Positions 21,698 through 32,111 of a DNA stretch of 64,000 bases are shown here, piece by piece; position 1 is the stretch's first letter; each line of letters opens with the position of its first letter. Source of the DNA: Sporopachydermia quercuum. Lineage: Eukaryota; Ascomycota; Sporopachydermiomycetes; Sporopachydermiales; Sporopachydermiaceae. The position numbers were made by a program, and so were the translations under genes. The notes below the pieces were generated by a model, which searched no databases, had not been told where the DNA came from, and worked only from the letters and a program-made list of their open reading frames with translations. Where the stretch lies: positions 287,148-351,147 of the forward strand of contig BCGN01000003.1 of assembly GCA_001599295.1 (NCBI GenBank). Reading direction: 5' to 3'.

Positions 21698-22790
21698 TCA
21701 AGCAAATTTGCCCATCCATTCACTCAATTTCTCAACCATTTCCGGAGTACACTTATGTCCAGTATTGGATTGCTCATCAAATACGTAATCTCTTGTTGGA
21801 TACTTTGATTTGAGATCAGAAAAGAAAGTTTTAGAATATATTGGGGGCACCAATGGGTCATCTTGACCGTGCAATGATAACACTGGAATATCTGGGAACT
21901 TTTCGGTCACTGCCTTATCTACAGCACTTAGATAAGAGTGATATTTTCTAGGGAACCATTGATCAATTAGCTGATAAACTTCACTATTATCAGAGTGTGA
22001 TACAATGCTATCAATAATATCATCATAAGACAAATCATACAGTTTTGTTAGTTGTCCTTCACTTACTTTTACTCCTGTCAATTGCCCTTTATTCTCTTGC
22101 AACCACGTGATCGAATCTCGAACTCGATTCCAAAATAAAGAACTCAAATCTGTAGATCCAATCATCGGAGCTATACCATGTAAATGAGCTTCAGGATGTA
22201 GAGATAATCTGTAAGAAGTATGTCCTCCTAGAGAGATTCCCGAAGCAAAGTTGATGTGAACAAATTGCGGCAAGTAAACTGGTAAGTAGTTGATAAGGAC
22301 TAATATTTCATTAACGGCAACATCTGTAACAGTTAATATCATGGAATCCATTGGTTTACAAATCAATTGAACAGAATTAATTGTGAATAATACTCACCAA
22401 TCAAAGAGACCGTATCCATTCTACATAGATAAATATATTTTATTGTTAGCATAGAAATTTAAAAGGCTATTCAAGACAAAATTTCATTGTTACTTACATA
22501 TGAGTCTCATTACTTTGAATTAAGCCAAGATTGGCATTATGATTAATCAACCGTGTTCCATGATTAGGCATATCAAAAGTGACAGCAATAAGACCAACTT
22601 TAACAGCTTTTTGATAATATTTATCAATCACAGAATAAGCTACTTCCTCTGTAGATAGATATGTGTTGAGTCTACCATGGAACAAGTATAGAACATTCAC
22701 TGTTTTGTACACATCCTTGACCCTGTTCAAACCATAAATATATGTTCTGATCCCAGCAATGTCTAAAGTGGTTTTATCCGTTTCCGTCAT
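21698..22790 (-). CDS. Alpha/beta hydrolase of fungal serine-hydrolase type, three exons
   Basis: Predicted soluble hydrolase with unknown substrate. Exons: 22790-22498, 22420-22398 (23 nt), 22323-21698. Introns are 77 nt (donor GTAAGT, branch TGCTAAC) and 74 nt (donor GTGAGT, branch TATTAAC). The spliced protein is 313 residues. An N-terminal strand VNVLYLFHGRLN precedes the oxyanion region, then FDMPNHGTRLI. The micro-exon encodes about IMDTVSLI and restores the expected spacing to the helix before NYLPVYLP. The nucleophile elbow is GISLGGH (Ser136), the likely acid lies in SLHGQDDPLVP, and the His in NTGHKCTPEM, giving a complete Ser-Asp-His triad. Divergent dimeric or esterase activity cannot be specified. 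Confidence 0.87.
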
Positions 22791-24143
22791 TTTTCATAGA
22801 GATTAGTCTAAATAGATTTACAATTGCTCTTGCAACAAGTAATATACTGAGTAATAAAAAACCCATTCAACAGATAATCTATTCATGTTGAGCAGTTGAA
22901 GAACAAAATTCATCAGACTCAAATCTAGGGGCAATGAAGAGAACTACGGAGATTGTAAGTCATGTGAATGGGGTATATTGCGGAAATGATACTTCATCTG
23001 ATATGTGGGGTCGAGGAGGAATTGTGACTCCTAAGGAATAAAACAATTAATAACAATGCAAGAATAAATAAATAGAACTTACTGAATTACAGAGAACGAG
23101 AAAGAGTATTCAACTGATGGTATTTACTACCAGAACAATGCTTGATGGAACATTATCACTTTCTCTGGCTACCATTCCCACTCCCCAATTGAGACCCTCA
23201 ATGAAATTTTATCATGGAACTTGGCATCAATATACTTACTTGTGCAAATGACAAAACATGCCACCTTCTTCTTACTTACCCCAGATTAATTTCGAACCCT
23301 TCTCCAACTTTCATAATATCTTTCTTTGCTGTTCATTCCGATTTATTCCTTTTCGTTCAAGCCCATATTCAGTCCGACTCGGACCTCTTACCTTATCAAA
23401 TGCCCTTATATATATATATCATCTTTATCGGCACTAAGAGATAAAAACCTTATTCCAGTTTAAGAAATGTTGTGGCGCGGAATTGAACAAAGTTCATCCT
23501 ACAAGGTGGGGAAAATGATGTGCTGTTGTATTAGAAACGTGCTTCGTCGGAAGAAACAGAAACAAAAAGCACTTTTCAGAGAAGAAATTAGTAATATGTA
23601 TGCCCTATAGAAGAATTAGGAACTATCAAATTGAATGGTTTGGCCTATGAAGCTTACAATGATACGTGTAAGATATTGCCGAGAACAGCAGTAGCATTAT
23701 TAACCACATAATTTGATGTGAATAAAAGTCTAAACATCAGCCGTCCAAAGACTCTTTCAATCAAACACATTGGTCCAAAAACAATTTGTACCAGTTAGGT
23801 ATTAACGGGAGTGAAGAGGATTTGGAAGCATTTATTATGATTTCAAGTCATTATGAGTCGGTCACCAGCTTTTGGACAATTTTTTTGTACATGTGAAAGT
23901 TTTCTATTATAGTTTACTTATCATATAAATAAAGAAGCATCATCAGTCAAGAGGCCTCTTTCTTTATCTCTTTTTTTTTTTTTTTTTTTTTTGGTTGATA
24001 AACATCTGAACAGCTGAGATAATATCTATAAAACATCAATTATTTCCTACCTGTGTCTTACCACTAAGGTGTTCATTACTTGTATTTATTATTATTTTGA
24101 CAAGTGTGAAAATTCCACAACTTCAAACAAACCAGTATCAGCC
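22791..24143. other. Intergenic region, about 1.35 kb
   Basis: Divergent space between the hydrolase (-) and the small Ser-rich orphan (+). It contains a TA microsatellite at 23407-23419 and a 22-base T tract at 23971-23992. A 76-codon plus-strand frame (23214-23444) is not recognisable and is judged spurious. Confidence 0.5.
23971..23992 (+). repeat. Poly(dA:dT) tract, T22
   Basis: 22 uninterrupted T residues about 150 bp upstream of the ATG at 24144. Poly(dA:dT) tracts of this kind exclude nucleosomes in yeast promoters. This one is the longest homopolymer noted in the window. Confidence 0.85.
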
Positions 24144-24425
24144 ATGTCATCAGAAGCAGAAACTAAGCCAAAGCAAGCTAAACCAGTTAAGATGGACTTT
24201 ATATCTTTAACAGCTGAATCCAAGTCTCAATATGTACCAAGAGGATCATTTTCTCTAGAGTCAATGGGTTCATTGTCTGCTCCTACTGCAGATGATGGGA
24301 AATACAGAAGGCTGACCGGAAGTGATCTCAGTGATGCAGAAAAAGACTACATACTGAAGCTACGAAAAGACAGTACAACTAGTACTAGTAGCAGCACATC
24401 TGCTACTTCAGATGTATTTGATTAG
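24144..24425 (+). CDS. Small Ser-rich orphan protein
   Basis: 93-residue hydrophilic protein starting MSSEAETKPKQAKPVKMDFI. I do not recognise it. It has a Lys/Glu-rich start, a middle SQYVPRGSFSLESMGSLS, a charged helix-like segment LTGSDLSDAEKDYILKLRKD, and a Ser/Thr tail ending SATSDVFD. No signal peptide, no membrane span and no cysteine. The frame is open upstream to 24069 but only through a non-ATG codon, so the ATG at 24144 is preferred. The ordered middle block and clean promoter (T22 tract) suggest a real gene, perhaps of the small stress-induced class, which is inference only. Confidence 0.6.
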   Translation: MSSEAETKPKQAKPVKMDFISLTAESKSQYVPRGSFSLESMGSLSAPTADDGKYRRLTGSDLSDAEKDYILKLRKDSTTSTSSSTSATSDVFD

Positions 24426-25463
24426 CTTANTAATGGAGAGATTGACTCTTTCAATTTCAATGGGAATGGTTTTTGCTTAGGGTTGTATAACGAAGAAAAA
24501 TTAATGGCGATATTCATGTTTGTAATGTCAATGACTTTATTTCTTGTTTGTATCAGTGTGATACATAATTTACTTACTACTTTTATTCCACCAATGTAGA
24601 CGGTTTTAACTCCCATTTAATACCACAACCTGATTCTTTTGCTGTATCATTTTCCCACATTAGAATTAAACGCAGATAGTTGATAATGAGGTTGCTTACC
24701 CGATAGGAAATAAGAATATGTGATGCATTATCATGCATAATTCCTTCACTTTGTTCTTTTCAATCACCGGTTTCCTTCCATGATCCCATTAAGTTCAACT
24801 TCCTATTTTGACATATGAGAAGAAATGTCTCATTTAATGACAAGGACCGAGGATAACTGATTTTCTTGTATCATATGAAAATTAGTGTAGGACGAAATTC
24901 GAATGTCATGATCTTATTATTCCCTAGTGGAAGGGTGACTCGGATATTCAAATAACACATATCATCGATTTTATCTGTGTATCAAGTAATTGAGCAATAA
25001 TCCATTTGAAGGATATCTGGTTTTACTATTTTTATACCAGTAAACAAACGATCATAAAGATATATAATACTATATCTATTCATTCAACTCATTCTCGTGA
25101 CCTACATGTCCTAAAAACCAGTAAATGTCACACACCCCCTTTTAATCGCCAGGACATTAATATTTCCATTTTAGGGTCTTCAGCTGGAGAGTAACAAAAA
25201 CAGGTACTCTGAAGCGATGTTCGGATTTGAAAATCATAGAGACTTCGGTTATTTCAATGTGTTTGCAGTGATTTTATGATCTATTATTCGCTTTATTCCC
25301 ATTAATGATATAATCAAGTAAGAAGATGAAGAAATCTTTGTAAGAACAGAGGAAGACGAACCACGGTGAACTGAACTGACACAATACCTAATTTATCCGA
25401 AATCATTGAACTAGACCACTAAAGCACCTATCCTTTTAGTCATTCGTTCTTTTTCATCAGAAA
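24426..25463. other. Intergenic region, about 1 kb
   Basis: Tandem space upstream of the Lon gene. Short frames on either strand carry no recognisable domain. No RNA gene or repeat of note. Confidence 0.5.
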
Positions 25464-28451
25464 ATGTCGTTGTCGGATCCTAACACATACGCTCCTTTAC
25501 CACCAATTACTATTCCTCTTTACGAGCTAACTAATGATACCACATTATTGCCAGGGGTATTGTATAAGCTTCCTATTACCAAATTAGCTGCTTCAACCCT
25601 TATCACTCGTATAACTGCTAATCGGATTTCTCTGAAATCCACTCCTGCAATCAACAAAGCTTCCGCTTTATCAGAAGAGGCTAAAGATGGTATCAATCAG
25701 CTAGAGCAGTATCTGAAAAGAGCTAAAGGTAGTGATGAAAACAAGNCTACTAGCCATATCACTAATGAGTCGAATGCTTCAGAACCCTCTACTGGTTCTA
25801 GCACAAGACGACTAATCCTTGACAAACCGAATCAGCAACAAAATAAAATAGTAGATTTAGTGCAAAGGGATGTTGGAAGAACTCGTAATTGGTTAATTTT
25901 TGGCTGCGTCTCGGAAAATCAAATTGAGAGATCTGAACATGATTCAGTTAATCCTGATCCAGCTTCAAATCAATTAGTATCATCTGAAAAGAAGGAACCT
26001 AATCAAATTCATGGATGCATTTCACGGTTTGTTAGTTTTGATTCGAGCAAAAATGAAATCTCCGTTCAATTTGAAGCACTAGTTCGTTTTAGGATCCTTG
26101 AAATAACAGGATGGTCCGAAAATGATGATTATCCCAATCCTTTAGAAGCAAGAGTTGTTATTTATTCCAACACCCCTGTTTCTTCTGTTTCAAAGAAAGA
26201 GTTGAAATTATACTCTTCAAAGACAAAGGCTTTTACAGAAGCAACATTTGCCTTACTTGAGGTGATCAACCGATTTTTATCCTCGTATGCTACGACTTCA
26301 AGGGAGGCAAATCCCTTAGCTGATTTATTCTACAATAAGGTGTCCTCTCGTAAGGCATTACTTTCAAGGTTAAGTAGCATTTTGGATGTTATACCACTTG
26401 ATTCAACTACACAAACCGTGCCACATATTCTAACCTTCATTGACGTGATGGCATCTATTTTACCTTTAAGAGATTCGGACTATTCTCGTCTTTCAGCATC
26501 TGTTACATTTCCTGAGCGTTTAGCTGCTGCCGTTGATATTGCTCGTAGTTTATCTAATATGCTCGAATCCCTTATATTACAGCTTGAGTATTTACCTCAG
26601 AGCTCTCTTGTTGGTGATTCAACGGCAGATTCTAAAGCAGGAACTACTTCTGAGGTAGAGGACAATGAAGAGGAAAACCTTGATACTCTGTATGCAACTG
26701 TCTTGGAAAATGTTACTCCTGAAGCACGGAAACTGATCTCGAAAGATATTGCACGATTAAAACGTATGAATCCTCAACAAACAGAGTATCAAGTCACCAG
26801 AACTTATTTAGACACGCTTGCTGACATTCCATGGGGAAAATATACCGGAAGAGAAATAGACATTTCTAGTGCACGTGAGATCCTTGATAGTGACCATTAT
26901 GGATTAGAAAAGGTGAAACATCGTCTACTAGAGTACTTGGCTGTATTGAAATTAACCAATAATTCGTCAACCTCTAATAACGATTCCCACTCANTTGAAG
27001 ATCATAAACGTATTCCCAGCACTGCTGATGAATTGATTTCTCTTTTCAAGGCAGAATCAGCTCAACAACAAGGGCCAGAATTAGCAATCTCTAGCAATCT
27101 GCCAAAGGGTTATAAATCACCGAAATCTCCAATTTTATTGCTTCACGGACCTCCTGGTGTTGGTAAAACATCTCTTGCAAGGTCTGTGGCTAAAGCCCTA
27201 GGAAGGAAGTACTCACGTATATCATTAGGTGGACTAAGAGATGAAGCTGAGCTCCGTGGGCATCGTAGAACGTATGTCGGTGCTATGCCTGGTATGCTCG
27301 TTCAATGTCTTCGTAAAACAGGTACTATGAATCCTCTTATTCTATTAGATGAAATAGATAAAGTAGGTAGCCGGTCCATTCATGGTGATCCTTCAGCTGC
27401 TTTGTTGGAAATTCTTGATCCAGAACAGAACTCTAGTTTTTCAGATCATTACCTTGGATTTCCTATTGACTTATCCCAAGTCATATTCATTGCTACCGCT
27501 AATGAACTAAGTACGATTTCAGGTCCTTTGAAGGATCGTATGGAAATGATCGAAATTGAAGGTTATACTTATCATGATAAGATATCTGTTGCATCGCAAC
27601 ATTTGGTCAGCAAACAAGTAGCCTTGCATGGATTACCATCAATGGATATTTCACCAAATGCGTTACAATTATTGGCTACAAGGTATACACGTGAAGCTGG
27701 TGTTCGAGAACTTGAAAGGCTTATTGCATCCTTATGTCGAGCAAAAGCCATCGAACTTGCTGAAGCCAAACCTGGTGCTGTTTACTCACATAAAGTGACA
27801 GTTGACGATATAGAACGAATACTTGGTCCACCAAAATATGACCCTGATGAGATTTCTGGCACGGGAAATGAGCCTGGTGTAGTCAATGGTCTAGCTTATA
27901 TGGGGTCAGGCAATGGTGGAATACTAGTGTTTGAGACTACTGCAGTTCCAGGAAATGGTATGCTCAAACTCACAGGTAAACTAGGATCTGTGATAAAAGA
28001 ATCAGCAGAAATATGCTTAACATACGTTCGTGCTAGGCAGAAGGAACTTGGTATTGAATCATTTGGTATCAAGACCCGGGATATTCATTTGCATGCACCG
28101 GCCGGAGCAATTTCCAAAGATGGTCCCTCTGCAGGTATTGCATTTACTGTAGCGTTTGTCTCTTTAATGTCAGGACGTGTTGTGCCTAATGATTTGGCTA
28201 TGACCGGTGAAATGACTCTAAGAGGTAAAATCCTGCCTGTAGGAGGAATCCGCGAGAAATTATTAGGTGCTCATGTTGCTGGTGTGAAGCGTGTGATTCT
28301 ACCAAAAGCTAATGAAAGGGATGTTCATGAGATTGGATTTGACTTCGTAGCAAATGAATTGATGCTACAGTGTTATTTTGTTTCTTCAGTTGGTGAGGCT
28401 ATGAAGATCGTTTGGCCTGATTATGCNATTAATCTTGAAAGTACATTATAA
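25464..28451 (+). CDS. Lon protease, peroxisomal-matrix type
   Basis: ATP-dependent Ser protease of the LONP2/Pln class, a quality-control protease of the peroxisome matrix. The single-exon protein is 995 residues and starts MSLSDPNTYAPLPPITIPLY, without a mitochondrial presequence. An N-terminal substrate domain (about 1-330, with Ser/Asn-rich inserts) is followed by the AAA+ module: Walker A GPPGVGKT (562-569), YVGAMPGMLVQ, Walker B LILLDEIDK and sensor ATANELSTI. The protease domain has the catalytic Ser889 in KDGPSAG and Lys932 in IREKLLGAH, 43 residues apart as in bacterial Lon. The C-terminus reads ESTL. STL resembles but does not match the PTS1 consensus (S/A/C-K/R/H-L/M). S. cerevisiae lacks this paralogue and keeps only mitochondrial Pim1. 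Peroxisomal assignment rests on overall type and lack of a presequence. Confidence 0.9.
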   Translation: MSLSDPNTYAPLPPITIPLYELTNDTTLLPGVLYKLPITKLAASTLITRITANRISLKSTPAINKASALSEEAKDGINQLEQYLKRAKGSDENKXTSHITNESNASEPSTGSSTRRLILDKPNQQQNKIVDLVQRDVGRTRNWLIFGCVSENQIERSEHDSVNPDPASNQLVSSEKKEPNQIHGCISRFVSFDSSKNEISVQFEALVRFRILEITGWSENDDYPNPLEARVVIYSNTPVSSVSKKELKLYSSKTKAFTEATFALLEVINRFLSSYATTSREANPLADLFYNKVSSRKALLSRLSSILDVIPLDSTTQTVPHILTFIDVMASILPLRDSDYSRLSASVTFPERLAAAVDIARSLSNMLESLILQLEYLPQSSLVGDSTADSKAGTTSEVEDNEEENLDTLYATVLENVTPEARKLISKDIARLKRMNPQQTEYQVTRTYLDTLADIPWGKYTGREIDISSAREILDSDHYGLEKVKHRLLEYLAVLKLTNNSSTSNNDSHSXEDHKRIPSTADELISLFKAESAQQQGPELAISSNLPKGYKSPKSPILLLHGPPGVGKTSLARSVAKALGRKYSRISLGGLRDEAELRGHRRTYVGAMPGMLVQCLRKTGTMNPLILLDEIDKVGSRSIHGDPSAALLEILDPEQNSSFSDHYLGFPIDLSQVIFIATANELSTISGPLKDRMEMIEIEGYTYHDKISVASQHLVSKQVALHGLPSMDISPNALQLLATRYTREAGVRELERLIASLCRAKAIELAEAKPGAVYSHKVTVDDIERILGPPKYDPDEISGTGNEPGVVNGLAYMGSGNGGILVFETTAVPGNGMLKLTGKLGSVIKESAEICLTYVRARQKELGIESFGIKTRDIHLHAPAGAISKDGPSAGIAFTVAFVSLMSGRVVPNDLAMTGEMTLRGKILPVGGIREKLLGAHVAGVKRVILPKANERDVHEIGFDFVANELMLQCYFVSSVGEAMKIVWPDYXINLESTL

Positions 28452-28749
28452 GTAGATAAAGTAGTTGTGTCCAGAATATGTTATTTATTTGAGGTGCAAG
28501 ACCAATTGAGCATAATAATTAGCAACTTGGGACATTTAGATAGTTGAATTATCTATTAAAAGTAATAATGCTTTTCAAAATGATGAGGGTAAATAAGAAT
28601 GGCAAGTAAAATCAGATGAGTTTCTAATCTTCTGGATGCAATGTTAATAAAAAAACCTACATTTAATTTACAGTCTTTTGTGTGCTAATATCATAGTTAC
28701 TCATGGAGTGCATATCGAAATTAACTCAGGTACTTCAATAATTAATACG

Positions 28750-29970
28750 TTACACTCTTTCAGCACCACTTAATCTAACAGCAGCACCATACTTCTGTAA
28801 CTTTGTCAATAAGGCATCGCCTTGCTTTATAAGCTGTTGATATTGATAATTCTTGGTATCAGGACGATTTGTCATGATAATACCATTCACACGATCAATA
28901 ACACAGTTAAGCTTCTTTGTTGGAATAAATCTGTTCAAATCCTCATCTAAAAACTCAACAGAAACACCAAATCCATCAGCCATTGATTTTAATGATAATG
29001 CTTTATATGATTCAAGTAACTGTGCATATGCTTTTCTTCTCATCTCCTTGATATAATATGAAGAATGAGGTGCCATATAAACTGATCTAATTAGATTCAA
29101 ATCATGGGTTTCAATCAAGGCTCTGAAATAAGTTTGATAATCACAGGTATATAAAGAATTAACTAGAGTGACCACAGGTTCTAATAATTTTGATGTTGAT
29201 AATTGAGACAAGATTTCTGGTGAATCAATGATTTTATTCTTTAAATCATTTCTTTCTAGAGAGATAGCACCAGAAATGATTGAGTATTCAGCAATCTGTT
29301 CATAAGAGCAAAGTTCAGTAGATGTAAATGTTGATAATGAATCGATTAATAGATCAGCCGCCTCTTTAAAATTTCTAATTGATAATAAATGAACACCCTT
29401 ATAAGTTTTAAATCTATTCCTTCTTTCCCAATCACCACCACGCTCAATCAAATTAGATATCACTTCTAATTGCTTACCAACAAATGTTTTATCGTCAAAG
29501 AAAAATCCAACTCTTACAATAGTGAATAAGATATCAATTTTACTACCTGTTGATGGCGCTAGTTCTTGAGCTTTTCTTAAAGTAGTAACAGCATTAGTTC
29601 TATCGCCAATTCTTGCATAGTATTCACCTAGTTTAATCCATCCATTTAATGTTGCAATTTCTCCATCATCTTCCTTTTCAACTTCTTCGATATTAGCCTT
29701 TAGCTTGGTGATTTCGTCGTCGTTTTTCTGTTTCAATTCCTCGTATAACTTTTCATCCCATTCAATTGGGGCAACCAAACTTGCTTGATCTGATGAATGT
29801 AAATATTGGAATAAAGGAGCTTGTGCATTTTCTTTGATCTTGTCCAGTAAAACTTTACTTGATTCTTCATGCAATTCTTGTAAGTTCGTTCTCTGTAAAT
29901 TGAATATATGCTGAGCAAGAGACAAGTCAGGGACTTGAGGGTCTTGAATAGGATCAACTACTTCAACCAT
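28750..29970 (-). CDS. RPN7: 26S proteasome regulatory subunit Rpn7
   Basis: PCI-domain subunit of the 19S lid, in contact with the Rpn11 deubiquitinase module. The protein is 406 residues, single exon, starting MVEVVDPIQDPQVPDLSLAQ. Features: N-terminal helical repeats (LNGWIKLGEYYARIGDRTNA), the conserved block GGDWERRNRFKTYKGVHLLS, and a C-terminal PCI/winged-helix region (MRRKAYAQLLESYKALSLKS to VNGIIMTNRPDTKNYQYQQL). Length is close to the S. cerevisiae protein (429). It converges on Lon with 298 bp between stop codons. A GGTGGCACC word at 30217-30225, about 250 bp upstream, matches the first seven bases of the Rpn4 proteasome element GGTGGCAAA. Confidence 0.95.
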   Translation of the reverse strand: MVEVVDPIQDPQVPDLSLAQHIFNLQRTNLQELHEESSKVLLDKIKENAQAPLFQYLHSSDQASLVAPIEWDEKLYEELKQKNDDEITKLKANIEEVEKEDDGEIATLNGWIKLGEYYARIGDRTNAVTTLRKAQELAPSTGSKIDILFTIVRVGFFFDDKTFVGKQLEVISNLIERGGDWERRNRFKTYKGVHLLSIRNFKEAADLLIDSLSTFTSTELCSYEQIAEYSIISGAISLERNDLKNKIIDSPEILSQLSTSKLLEPVVTLVNSLYTCDYQTYFRALIETHDLNLIRSVYMAPHSSYYIKEMRRKAYAQLLESYKALSLKSMADGFGVSVEFLDEDLNRFIPTKKLNCVIDRVNGIIMTNRPDTKNYQYQQLIKQGDALLTKLQKYGAAVRLSGAERV

Positions 29971-32111
29971 GTTTTCTATTTTCTTGTGTTGCTATGATGA
30001 TGTCTACTTGATTGTACCCGTTAAAGGAGCCTCGATGGATCTATACTATGGTTATCTGTTCAGCAAAATGNCAGTATGACAAGCTAAAATGAAAAAACTC
30101 ATCAATTGACACTCATCGTTAAGATAGAATTGACAACAATTATAAATGATTTGATAACTCAGATGCAACCACTTGATCACTCATGAATATGAACCATTGT
30201 ATGGTAACCTTTACTTGGTGGCACCTCAATGATTGTAAGGCAAGAAAAAGAGGGGGATGTATGAAGATATGTATGAAAATGGAAAACCCTGAGGTGCAAG
30301 GAGGTATGATGGTTAATGATTAGGTAAACAAAAAGAGATAATAACGCATTACGTCATCATCAAATATGTGTTTGATTATCGAGGAGAGATTGCAAGAAAG
30401 AGGAGGCAATTGTGAGAAGTCAATGAGCTATCTACTAAATTTGCAAGAAGATTGAGACTCCTTTAGTTATGACTTAAAATTTATCATATATTTTTTCTTC
30501 TTCTTTCGCTTAAATTGAATGAAAAGATGATCATACGTCATAGTCTTGACGGGATGATTTAATAAAGATAAATAATGTTCCATGCGATGTATATGCAAGA
30601 TTGAAATAGAGTTTGTAAATAGAGTTTAGAGCAACTGCTCTTTAATGAAATAAATAATTAGGAGGCGTTTGGCTTCAATAATTCTAAGTTTATTAAGAAA
30701 TAATGCATAAGAGTACATCATAAAAGCCTTGCTTTTTCTAAATTAGTATTTGTACTATGAGAAGAGGAATCCTCCACATTTCAAAGCTACTTCCTCTTTG
30801 TTAAGTATACCTTCTTCTTTGTGCTATTGTAAATTATGTTATTTTATAACTTTCTCGCTGGCTACAGACCTTACTTTCATTTGATAACATTTTTTTTCTT
30901 CTTATTATTTGGTAACAATCGTCTTGTCAACTACATTTGAGAATATTCATTCTTAAATTTAAGCTTTATAAAGTCTCATGCATGTAGGTTCAACCTTAAC
31001 CTAATATATAACTTATAATTGATCACATAATCCAAATAACATGTAGGATCATGTAGGATCCTGCTCCTCCTGTATAAACTGTGAACTTAAATCTCAATAA
31101 TAAAGTTTCATTTATAGGTTGAGACCACAAGTTTATTACGATTATTACAATTAACTGTTATGTGTCTCAATATTGACAAATTTGATGAGGAGTTGAATCC
31201 ACGGAAAAATGTAGAAACAGGCAATTTTTCACACGTAAAATGTCATCCTGAGAGTTGTACTACGCAATTGGGATAGAAAACCGGTAGGCTGGCCCAATGA
31301 GTAGTTCATGATACATCATTATGGTATCTAACTAGCTTAGCCTAGCCAGGAATGGTCGAATTGACTGCCTACTTAGTAGTTTTGAATATTCCACAACAAT
31401 CAGACAATTTAAATAGCTAACTAATTTCTTACTTTCTGTCTTCGCTAGATGTTGCACTGAAATCATTAATATTTTCTATAAATAGTGGTTGTAATACTGG
31501 ATTGAGATCACTTTCCAGGCAGTCAAGAATCTTTCACCCCACTGCCTTTTCTTCCCATAAATGGTAGAAGTAACGAGAACATTTGGTAAATCATTATCTA
31601 ATATATTCCCCTCATTATTCTACCTGTTAATTCACGCACAATATTTATTCTGCAAACATTCACTTGTTTATTATCCTTTTATTCAATCCATGATTACTGG
31701 AAGGTCAGCTCGGCTATTAACTGAAACCTTACCTTAAATGCTTCGTTAACCTTATATAAAGTTAGTGTATCTGTTATGCAACTTTCTGCAATAAATATTG
31801 TAGTCACATGTAAGATCTCATTTACCTCCTCTTCACCTTCGTAAATATTAGGCCGGCAGACAATCATCTTCCTTTTTCTCATTGTTATCAGCATATTTCC
31901 TGCTAAAACTTGAGTCTTATCATTAGTATTTATCGTTATAATTTGATTTATTTCTTAGATTTCGCTTGTTTGAACTGTAGAAATTGGTATCATTCTCGGC
32001 AGATAGAACCTCTCAAGTTGTACATCAAACGCTCAATTGACTTTTTGACTAAGCCTTGGTTATATCAAACAGATCATATCACATCATCATCGCTAATCAG
32101 AAGTATCAACA
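29971..32111. other. Divergent intergenic region, about 2.1 kb
   Basis: Between RPN7 (-) and hexokinase (+). It contains a partial Rpn4-type word (30217-30225) and a perfect tandem ATGTAGGATC duplication (31041-31060). A 66-codon minus frame at 31694-31894 is not convincing. No RNA gene recognised. Confidence 0.5.
30217..30225 (+). promoter_or_regulatory. Possible Rpn4-type (PACE-like) site
   Basis: GGTGGCACC lies about 250 bp upstream of RPN7. The canonical element is GGTGGCAAA, so seven of nine bases match. The context (a proteasome gene promoter) favours it, but a match of this length is expected by chance at moderate frequency. Confidence 0.3.
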
